From positions 12,508-46,293 of IMG/VR virus record IMGVR_UViG_3300030102_004535: a stretch of 33,786 nucleotides of DNA, one strand, 5' to 3'. A program made the position numbers and the translations under genes. Every line of letters starts with the position of its first letter. Position 1 is the stretch's first letter. This stretch comes from a virus. Positions 6,753 to 12,822 of the stretch are shown piece after piece. Under the pieces are notes generated by a model. That model saw only the letters and a list, made by a program, of their open reading frames with translations, was not told where the DNA came from and ran no database searches.

Positions 6753-7307
6753 ATGAGTAATGAGAGGTACAAGGGCCACAAACAAGAACTCAAGGCTTGG
6801 ACGCCGACTAGAAGAGAGCTTATCGAGGAGCTTGGCACTGCGTCGGACAGGGAGCTTGGCCTGAAATACTCGTTGAGCACTGGCCGTGTTCGACAGTTGC
6901 GGCGTGAGATGGGCATCGCATCCCACACGGAAAATAAAAAACGCACGCCCCTAAGTGAACTACAGGAGAAGGTTCAGAGTCTTGAGGATGAAGTGTTTCG
7001 TCTTCGAGAGTTTGTGCAAACCGAGCGGGAGGCAGCCAGCCGGGAGGGCTGGGCCATTGTTGCGGCTAGCGCCCGTTGTGTCGATGAGGTTCCCAAGCTC
7101 CTTAACATGAAGAATGAGCTATCTGAACTTGTGAGGCGTGAGGTCCGCATAAAGACATCGCACATGCGTAGGCTGGTTGACCAAGCGGTACATGAAGAAG
7201 TCGCTCGCGTCCAAAAAGTGTACGAGATTGAAAACAGAAAGCAGGGCAAAAAGCTATTTGAGTTGCCCGGTTTTGTGTACCAAGAGTTTAGTGGGGAGAA
7301 CACATGA
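6753..7307 (+). CDS. HTH plus coiled-coil protein, partner of downstream ATPase
   Basis: 184 aa. The ATG at 6753 lies behind GGGAGGACAC, ten bases after the polymerase stop. Residues about 18-57 form a helix-turn-helix-like segment (ELIEELGTASDRELGLKYSL, then STGRVRQLRREMG), as in resolvase or sigma-region-4-type DNA-binding domains. Residues about 68-110 form a heptad-like coiled coil (LSELQEKVQSLEDEVFRLREFV). The C-terminal half is helical and basic. Its stop overlaps the next start as ATGA, so it is probably made in step with the SMC-like ATPase and may load or target it. It could also be a repressor or a replication-initiation protein. No exact family recognised. Confidence 0.72.
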   Translation: MSNERYKGHKQELKAWTPTRRELIEELGTASDRELGLKYSLSTGRVRQLRREMGIASHTENKKRTPLSELQEKVQSLEDEVFRLREFVQTEREAASREGWAIVAASARCVDEVPKLLNMKNELSELVRREVRIKTSHMRRLVDQAVHEEVARVQKVYEIENRKQGKKLFELPGFVYQEFSGENT

Positions 7308-8290
7308 TTGAGGGAATCTATTCTAATGTAAAAGGGCCGATTGACTTACAACTCGCATCGCCGTACAACCTTGTCTTTGGTCGGAATGGCTCGGGGAAGA
7401 GTGCCATCATACACTCAATTGAACTTGGCGCGTTCGACACTGCTTTCGATGCGGCAGGTAAGGATGTGAGGACAAAGGGCGCGTTAGAGTTGCTCGCCCC
7501 GCGAGGCGACGGGCTGTTCTGCCATCTTACCGTGGATGGGGAAGAGGTTAGTTGGGGCGATCGCAACAAGAAGTTTGACAACGTGGTCGCGATGGCAATG
7601 CGTGCTTTGACTGGGAGCCACGATCATCTGGTCGAGTTTCTCCTTAAACACATCGACGATGACGATCACCCCATCGTTCTCGACATTCCGGGGTGGGATG
7701 CCCGCGTAAAACATCACGGCTCTTACCGCAAGGCCCTGCTTGAGATGATGGCGTCGGTGGGTTCGTCTATTCGCAGCCATCAGAAGCGGCTTCGTGAGTT
7801 GGCTGTGATTCAAGAGTATGTCGAGGACAACGGTCTTGAATCCTACTTCGTGGACAATGAAAAGGATTCTCTTGAGGCGCAAATTCTGAAGTCTAAGCAG
7901 TTGAAGTCTAAAATTGACAAAGAGGCCCTTATCTTTGTGAAAGGAGCCTTCGATGCAGTCGAAGAAGGAATCAACCGCTACCTGCCCGAGCAGATTGGCA
8001 GGGCTGAGTTTGTTGAACTTGGGGGCAAGATCCGACTTTCCATCAACGGAGATGTCGTCATTCCTTCCGGCGTCGAGACCGTGGCTCTTGCTGTCGCGCT
8101 CGCTGGTGCCCTTCTGAGCGGTCCCCGCGCTCTTTTTATCTTACCGGACAGGGCATACGACCCAAGAACTCTAGGCTGGCTTATGCGCTCGCTTAGGAAT
8201 GTGGTGTGTGCGGGTGTCTTCGTGCAGACAACCGTGTTACCCGAAGGCTACGATTTTATGTCCCTCGGGTGGGACTTGGTGAGTGTCTAA
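7304..8290 (+). CDS. Small SMC/RecF-like P-loop ATPase
   Basis: 328 aa, ATG at 7304 coupled to the upstream gene. The N-terminus reads like an ABC-type SMC/RecF head: YNLVFGRNGSGKS, with Walker A at 26-33. About 80 residues in the middle (150-225) are helical and coiled-coil-like. At 253-265 IPSGVETVALAVA resembles the ABC signature (SGxE), followed by ALFILPDRAYD (276-286) in the Walker B position, with Asp-Arg rather than Asp-Glu. The catalytic Glu therefore seems absent or moved, so ATP turnover may be slow or need a partner. The length is far below RecN or SMC and closer to a head with a stub arm. It may act in recombination, in DNA-end handling or as an anti-host factor. Inference only. 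Confidence 0.72.
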   Translation: MIEGIYSNVKGPIDLQLASPYNLVFGRNGSGKSAIIHSIELGAFDTAFDAAGKDVRTKGALELLAPRGDGLFCHLTVDGEEVSWGDRNKKFDNVVAMAMRALTGSHDHLVEFLLKHIDDDDHPIVLDIPGWDARVKHHGSYRKALLEMMASVGSSIRSHQKRLRELAVIQEYVEDNGLESYFVDNEKDSLEAQILKSKQLKSKIDKEALIFVKGAFDAVEEGINRYLPEQIGRAEFVELGGKIRLSINGDVVIPSGVETVALAVALAGALLSGPRALFILPDRAYDPRTLGWLMRSLRNVVCAGVFVQTTVLPEGYDFMSLGWDLVSV

Positions 8291-8862
8291 TGGACGAGTG
8301 TACTATTGGCTTATATCCGTCTGAGGTCGGCAACCCTCGACTTCGGAATCGCATTCTCTCCTGCCTGCCTGTGTGGGAAGGCTATACTTACGGGCATAAG
8401 GTTGACTACCCGCCAGACATCCCCGGCGTTCCAAGTACGCTAATCCGGAGCGGAACCCGAGAGATTGACTGTTCGTCCTTTACCTACGGCCTGCTCGCCC
8501 AAGTATATCCAAAGGCGGGGTGGAACTTCACCCGCTATAAGCAGTGGCAGATGTGGGCGCGTGAAGACCTGTGGGGACCATTGACTACGGCGACAGACAT
8601 GGGCCTCACTACCAAAGGCACCGGCAATGGATGGTATCTGTATCAGAGATGGGACGAGCCGTGGAAACGTGGTCACTCGTTCATCGCTTTAAAGCGAGGG
8701 CAGAATCTCCTCGTTCTTGAGGCAACTCTGCGCTTCAATGAAGACGGTGTGGTCTGGCGCAACATCGGCCCCGCCGTTAACATCCTTCCTTCTATTTGGT
8801 CAGGCACGGAGACCGACATCCTTGGGGATGCCGAATACTTCTCTGTTCGACTCCGAGGCTGA
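8290..8862 (+). CDS. NlpC/P60-like cysteine peptidase, putative endolysin
   Basis: 190 aa. The start is the ATG at 8290 in a TAATG overlap with the ATPase gene; the upstream in-frame ATG at 8206 lies deep inside that gene. The active-site pattern is that of papain-like wall hydrolases: IDCSSFTYGLL with Cys61, GHSFIAL with His129, and LVLEAT with Glu144 as a likely third residue. No signal peptide or membrane segment is seen, so release would need a holin. NlpC/P60 enzymes cut peptide bonds in peptidoglycan stem peptides, so endolysin is the best call; a tail-associated wall-opening enzyme or an amidase-type fold is possible. It is the last plus-strand gene and its stop is one base from the stop of the opposing gene. 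Confidence 0.72.
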   Translation: MDECTIGLYPSEVGNPRLRNRILSCLPVWEGYTYGHKVDYPPDIPGVPSTLIRSGTREIDCSSFTYGLLAQVYPKAGWNFTRYKQWQMWAREDLWGPLTTATDMGLTTKGTGNGWYLYQRWDEPWKRGHSFIALKRGQNLLVLEATLRFNEDGVVWRNIGPAVNILPSIWSGTETDILGDAEYFSVRLRG

Positions 8863-8863
8863 C

Positions 8864-9238
8864 CTACGGAACAAACAGGATGTTTACCGTACATGCGTTG
8901 GACGGAGCGGATGGAGAGCCGACGCTATTGCTCTGCGTTGTCGTCGCAAGGTAAGTAATCGCTGTATCGTGGTCCATTCCAGTAGGCATCGAGAAGTATT
9001 CTTTCGTCGAGGCAGCCGCCTTCAAAATAAATGATGGGGCTGTCGTGCCGATGGTTGGCGAGGCGTTCTCATACATCTTCAAGTATGTCACCGACGAGTT
9101 CATGGTGTTGTCAAACTCGATGGCGTAGATCGTAGAAGACCCATTGGTGAAGCCGTTGACGGCGCTGTTCGTCACGGCTGTGTCGCGAAGAACGCGGGTG
9201 CCGAGTGGATTAAATAGACTGGTGATTTCTGCGGCCAT
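8864..9238 (-). CDS. Small virion-type protein, 124 aa, paralogue of neighbour
   Basis: The start is the ATG at 9238 (MAAEITSLFNPLGT), with AGTGAGG upstream. The body is Ser/Thr/Asn-rich beta-type sequence with no Cys pair or membrane segment. It aligns along its length with the 124-aa product of 9250-9624: IYAIEFDNTMNSSVTYLKMY against LYSIFVNASSAGGQFFLKLY, then AAASTKEYFSMPTGM against AARELLQFPEGI. It is the last gene of the late unit and ends one base from the endolysin stop. Role unknown; a head decoration or appendage subunit is plausible. Confidence 0.75.
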   Translation of the reverse strand: MAAEITSLFNPLGTRVLRDTAVTNSAVNGFTNGSSTIYAIEFDNTMNSSVTYLKMYENASPTIGTTAPSFILKAAASTKEYFSMPTGMDHDTAITYLATTTQSNSVGSPSAPSNACTVNILFVP

Positions 9239-9249
9239 TTATTGCCTCA

Positions 9250-9624
9250 CTACTTAAACGTAAACACGGTGGGGTTAGCTGCGGCGGATATAGCTGCGGC
9301 TGTTTGGCCCGCGTTTGTGCTCACGGTGTACCCCAAGCCGTTAGAGAAGGTAATGCCTTCGGGAAACTGGAGTAGCTCCCGAGCAGCGTCGAGCTTGAAC
9401 TGAAAGTCAGGGAAGTCCGAGGTCTCGTCAACCGCCCCCGCCTTGTCGTACAGCTTCAAGAAGAACTGGCCACCGGCACTGCTCGCGTTTACAAAAATGC
9501 TGTACAGTTTGCCTGCGGCTCCGAAGGCGTTGTCGCGCTCGGTCCCTGCGCCCCCGACGAGGCCGTCGTCGGAAAGAAACTTGAAGTCAATATGCGTGGA
9601 TTGATTATTTGCTGTTGCGGCCAT
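9250..9624 (-). CDS. Small virion-type protein, 124 aa, paralogue of neighbour
   Basis: The ATG at 9624 follows GGGGTGATGA and is just past the preceding stop. The length is identical to the downstream gene's 124 aa and the core pattern is the same (hydrophobic-Tyr, FFLKLYDKAG, LDAARELLQFPEG). It ends in an Ala-rich segment and VFTFK. There is no signal peptide. A tandem duplication with divergence is the simplest origin. Likely a small structural or decoration protein, because it lies at the end of the virion gene unit, but no family is recognised. Confidence 0.75.
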   Translation of the reverse strand: MAATANNQSTHIDFKFLSDDGLVGGAGTERDNAFGAAGKLYSIFVNASSAGGQFFLKLYDKAGAVDETSDFPDFQFKLDAARELLQFPEGITFSNGLGYTVSTNAGQTAAAISAAANPTVFTFK

Positions 9625-9627
9625 TCA

Positions 9628-9804
9628 TCACCCCATTACTTCGTCGAGGTACGCGGTGACCTCTGACAGCAAGAGTGCAATGATTTCGTCGCGCTCGTCT
9701 GGTGTGATCTTCTGATCGTCAGCGAGTGCCACGGTAATCTTCCGGCCAACGCGGAGGATGCGGGCCACGAGCTTAAAGATGTTGAACTTCTTGTTCTTAG
9801 CCAT
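9628..9804 (-). CDS. Small basic/amphipathic protein, 58 aa
   Basis: The start is the ATG at 9804 (MAKNKKFNIFKLVARIL). The frame stays open upstream to 9951, but only inside the metallophosphoesterase gene. The N-terminal half is a basic amphipathic helix (KLVARILRVGRKITVALA) and the C-terminal half an acidic helix (ITPDERDEIIALLLSEV). It overlaps the phosphoesterase by 8 bp. This could be a membrane-active or regulatory peptide or a minor virion component; unknown. Note its likeness to the 34-aa product at 28918-29022 (KVLDIVGSILRIVAPLVRKK). Confidence 0.6.
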   Translation of the reverse strand: MAKNKKFNIFKLVARILRVGRKITVALADDQKITPDERDEIIALLLSEVTAYLDEVMG

Positions 9805-10957
9805 TTCTGTCTCCGATAAACTGTTTCCATCCGGTTTCAAAAGCAATGCGCTCATAGGGGTCATGCCCCTCAAAGACGCGACCGTTCCAAACGATCCGGC
9901 CATTAGTGATTGGAAGTACCTGCATATGAACGTCATTGGTGTTCTCGTCAAGTATAGCGACCCCGACGCCTTGTTGCCAGTCAGGAGTTAAAGAAACTCC
10001 GGGGGTTGGTCCCGGCACACGGACAAGGCAGCCACTTGACATCGCTGTGATTTGACGCGGACCATCAGGACCATGAAACGTCTTCTGCACAAACTCGACC
10101 TTATGGATATGCCCGTAGACCTCGGACCAACGGGCCGTCTTGGCGATTGCCGTTGCGGTCGCACCACTGCCTGCGCGAACTTTGGTGCCGTGAGTCACGC
10201 GCACAGGAGAGTTGGAGTCGGGCCACAGCCACCAGTCCGCACCATACGGGCCAACGTAGTCTATGTCCAACTTGTCCAAGTGAAGCAGGCGGTTGAGACT
10301 TAGTACAGGATCTGTTTCTAACGCAGGAGCCACGCCCGTTGCTTCGGGCAAAAGCTCAACCGCTGCCTTGGCGATGCGCTCCTCGTGATTGCCAGCCAAG
10401 TACAAGATTTTAGATGCCATGCACGCGCTACGCAAGTCCGCCAACCACCAGTGTAGCTCATCAATCGCGGGCTGGGTTGTCTGACGAAACTCAGGTTTGC
10501 GGGGGAATCTCGTCGACCAAGGGGCTAAATCTAACATATCCCCTAAGAGCACAATAACGTCAGGCTGCATAGAGCGGGCCATTGAGACCACCGCGTCCAT
10601 CGCAGTGCGGTCGTGCATTGGGTCGAGGTAAGTGTAACGGTCACGCCATGCAAAACCCAACTGCAAGTCGGGCACAAATAGGCATGTCTTTAGCCCGTCA
10701 TCCCTGCCTTCAGCTTCGATCCGGGGGATAAACTTGGGAGGGTGAGCAGGCTGTCGGTCAGGTTCAATCCTGCGCTCAAGGTACGCTTTGACCTGATACA
10801 GCGTGATAGTATCTTCCCCGCCTTTGACGCTCTGCTCCCATGAGTTGCACTTCCATGAGGAGACTCGCCACAACTTTCGGTCCACATTTGCGTGCTTCAA
10901 TAACTGTGCGAGGGTCTTTACGCGATGGCCCTGTGCGCTGACAGTTATCTCTTCCAT
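9797..10957 (-). CDS. Calcineurin-like metallophosphoesterase
   Basis: 386 aa; the ATG at 10957 directly follows the stop of the previous gene. The five metallophosphoesterase blocks are visible: PDLQ (Asp97), GDMLD (Asp140, Asp143), GNHEE (Asn190, His191), THG (His256) and GHIH (His283, His285). The first block is DxQ (Gln99) instead of DxH, so one metal ligand is altered. About 85 residues precede the catalytic domain and are Trp/Lys-rich with no known fold. Phage members are variously phosphodiesterases or DNA-repair-like nucleases; its position in the late unit rather than among replication genes is notable. Substrate unknown. Confidence 0.88.
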   Translation of the reverse strand: MEEITVSAQGHRVKTLAQLLKHANVDRKLWRVSSWKCNSWEQSVKGGEDTITLYQVKAYLERRIEPDRQPAHPPKFIPRIEAEGRDDGLKTCLFVPDLQLGFAWRDRYTYLDPMHDRTAMDAVVSMARSMQPDVIVLLGDMLDLAPWSTRFPRKPEFRQTTQPAIDELHWWLADLRSACMASKILYLAGNHEERIAKAAVELLPEATGVAPALETDPVLSLNRLLHLDKLDIDYVGPYGADWWLWPDSNSPVRVTHGTKVRAGSGATATAIAKTARWSEVYGHIHKVEFVQKTFHGPDGPRQITAMSSGCLVRVPGPTPGVSLTPDWQQGVGVAILDENTNDVHMQVLPITNGRIVWNGRVFEGHDPYERIAFETGWKQFIGDRNG

Positions 10958-11290
10958 CTACTTTCGTCCGGCGTGCCGATCTAGAATCATGCGGGTCAGG
11001 ATCTTATCAAAATCATCACCCTTGGCGGAAGCCATGATCATGGCCAAACGCCTTCGGTTTGCCGCATCCGCACCACTCGCTTGGGACTCACCAGCTTTTT
11101 CGGCCACCATTTGCTGTGCCGCCCTTTGAGAAGCAGCTTCATTCTTGGCCTTGTTCTTTGATGCCGCAGCCGCGCCCCCGCCGATTGCGCCGACAACAGC
11201 ACCAATAGGATTAAAGCCGCTAGCAACAAAGCCCGCGCCTGCGCCGCCTAAAGCTCCGCCGAGAAAACGGCCTACGTCACTGTCAGCCAT
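10958..11290 (-). CDS. Glycine-rich small protein with hydrophobic N-terminal segment
   Basis: 110 aa. Residues about 8-43 are Gly/Ala-rich and hydrophobic (GRFLGGALGGAGAGFVASG, then PIGAVVGAIGGGAAAA), like a glycine-zipper membrane-inserting segment. They are followed by an Ala/Lys/Gln-rich helix and a basic C-terminus. Such proteins are found among podovirus ejection or tail-tip proteins and also among holin-like peptides; the sequence does not choose. It abuts the metallophosphoesterase gene with no spacer. Confidence 0.65.
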   Translation of the reverse strand: MADSDVGRFLGGALGGAGAGFVASGFNPIGAVVGAIGGGAAAASKNKAKNEAASQRAAQQMVAEKAGESQASGADAANRRRLAMIMASAKGDDFDKILTRMILDRHAGRK

Positions 11291-11299
11291 GGCAAACCC

Positions 11300-12004
11300 C
11301 TAGTGCGTGGGCTCAATGTCGATCAAAAACGTCACCCCGTTCGGGAAAGTTGTCTCGTAATTGAGGCCCTCACTCATAAGCGTAAGGTACAACTTGTTCC
11401 CGTCCGTAAAGTTAGGGCCATCAGCAGGGCTTGTTACCCCAGCAATCAGGGAACTCTGCGTGTCGTAGAAGATGCCGCCCGGAGGGAAAACTCCCGAGGT
11501 AGTCCGGATAGATGCGCCCTCGATGACGGGTGTATTCCCATCTGAGGTGCCGTCAAAACTCAGCAAAGTGCCGTCTAGAGGATGCGGGGCGTTGTAGAAT
11601 CCACCTGACCCCACGCCGCCACAGTTGACCGGAACGCAGTCTACAATACTGATAAATCTTGCGCTAGTACCGCTCGCGGCATCACTTACGGAGTAGCCTG
11701 AGAGGGTATTCCGATTTTGCTGGTCATACGCCAACTGACAAAACATTGTCTCAGCAAAGCCTGCGGATCGCTCGTTTTCCCCTGCTCTTCCGAGGTAGTG
11801 CAAATACACCGAGTCGTAAAAGCGAGGCTGATTGTTGACGGCTGCTTGAGATGAGGCAATAATCGCAACACGATGAATCAAGCCGCGTGCGGGAACACCT
11901 GAAAATTCAACGGTCGTCGAATCACCGGGGTTTGTAGGCAGCGTGGTTACATCAGGTTTTACCGCGTACTGGACACGAGATTGCCTAGTTCGAGCAATGC
12001 TCAT
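11300..12004 (-). CDS. Hypothetical structural protein, 234 aa
   Basis: The ATG at 12004 begins MSIARTRQSRVQYAV. The protein is Gly/Ser/Thr/Asn-rich with many predicted strands, a run DCVPVNCGGVGSGGF with two Cys, and a C-terminal FPNGVTFLIDIEPTH. The composition is that of phage appendage or capsid-decoration proteins, and its place in the late unit agrees. No coiled coil, signal peptide or catalytic motif is seen. Family not recognised. Confidence 0.7.
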   Translation of the reverse strand: MSIARTRQSRVQYAVKPDVTTLPTNPGDSTTVEFSGVPARGLIHRVAIIASSQAAVNNQPRFYDSVYLHYLGRAGENERSAGFAETMFCQLAYDQQNRNTLSGYSVSDAASGTSARFISIVDCVPVNCGGVGSGGFYNAPHPLDGTLLSFDGTSDGNTPVIEGASIRTTSGVFPPGGIFYDTQSSLIAGVTSPADGPNFTDGNKLYLTLMSEGLNYETTFPNGVTFLIDIEPTH

Positions 12005-12016
12005 TTAGGCCCCCTT

Positions 12017-12469
12017 TTATCCGTTGCCTTCGCCGCAGAACAAGATTGCACCGTCTGTGGTGGCGGGCCCGGTCGCAGCCGATACGACAACGCCGACTTT
12101 ACGAGCGCTGCTAGCCGAAGAAGCTGTAAAAGCACCGTTAGCCCCAAGGTATACTGCTGCGCCAAGTGATGCGCCTGACGCGCCGCCAACAACGCCTACC
12201 TGATTGTTCAGTCCAGTCAACAGCTTCCAAGGGAGACATACTCCGTACTCGCCTGCCGGAATGTCATGCTTTGCGACATGCAGTCGTCCAGTCTTGTTGG
12301 TGTTAGATGCGATCTTTACCGTCAAGAAAGGACCACTAAATCCAGAGGCGTAAACAATCGTGCCCGCAGCAATGGTGTCAGTGGTTTCGCCATTAAGAAC
12401 TTTGACGCCTTCTGCGTAGTTAAAATCTCGGCCTGCTTTGATGAGGCGCTGCTTCAAGTTGCCAGCCAT
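12017..12469 (-). CDS. Second capsid cement-like (DUF2190-like) protein, 150 aa
   Basis: The ATG at 12469 follows AGGAGACATTAA. The sequence is small-residue-rich and strand-forming, with KHDIPAGEYGVC at about 67-78. This matches the VDIPSGSFGFVL block of the cement-like protein encoded just after the major capsid gene (25341-25853), and the general layout is shared. DUF2190-type proteins coat capsids. A second diverged copy far downstream, right behind its own promoter, suggests separate timing or an alternative head or tail decoration. The assignment rests on the shared block and composition. Confidence 0.6.
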   Translation of the reverse strand: MAGNLKQRLIKAGRDFNYAEGVKVLNGETTDTIAAGTIVYASGFSGPFLTVKIASNTNKTGRLHVAKHDIPAGEYGVCLPWKLLTGLNNQVGVVGGASGASLGAAVYLGANGAFTASSASSARKVGVVVSAATGPATTDGAILFCGEGNG

Positions 12470-12507
12470 TTAATGTCTCCTATAGACTATCCAAAGCGGA
12501 TGTTGTT

Positions 12508-12536
12508 TCTATACAGTGCCTATGGTACTGTGTCAA
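12508..12536 (-). promoter_or_regulatory. Internal late promoter with palindromic 17-bp spacer
   Basis: On the minus strand TTGACA (12536-12531) is followed by exactly 17 bp and then TATAGA (12513-12508). The spacer 12514-12530 is an imperfect palindrome (7-bp arms around a 3-bp centre, one mismatch; one flanking pair extends it to 8). Such an operator would block polymerase when bound. The -35 lies in the 3' end of the holin-like gene, and a start near 12501 leaves a leader of about 30 nt before the cement-like gene. The -10 matches TATAAT at four of six positions. It probably drives the genes from 12469 to 8864. Confidence 0.55.
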
Positions 12537-12822
12537 GGGTTTGTGATGCCAAAGCAGGATTAGCGGCTGCACTTGCAAGCATCATCGTGTCGTGACCTAA
12601 AAGGCCCCCGATGAGAATCAAGGCCAAAACTATGGTTTGGGGATTCTTCAACGCAGTGCCCCAGTCGAACTGATTTCGCTTCGCCATCTCAGTAATCTGG
12701 GCTTCAATCCGGTCCAATGTGCGGACGGAGTGCTTTTGTTCATTTTGCACAATAGCCAAGGTCTCGCGAATACCGCCTACTTGATCTTCCAGAATGGTTA
12801 CACGTTGATCAAGGTTCGACAT
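12520..12822 (-). CDS. XhlA/holin-like membrane protein with coiled coil
   Basis: 100 aa. Residues 1-48 are a heptad-like coiled coil (LDQRVTILEDQVGGIRETLAIV), followed by a basic turn and a hydrophobic segment at about 61-80 (PQTIVLALILIGGLLGHD), then a small Ala-rich tail. Coiled coil plus one membrane span and a length near 100 aa resembles XhlA-type lysis accessory proteins and some holins. It overlaps the giant protein gene by 14 bp. Lysis is the best guess; a minor ejection-complex membrane protein is an alternative. Confidence 0.55.
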   Translation of the reverse strand: MSNLDQRVTILEDQVGGIRETLAIVQNEQKHSVRTLDRIEAQITEMAKRNQFDWGTALKNPQTIVLALILIGGLLGHDTMMLASAAANPALASQTLDTVP

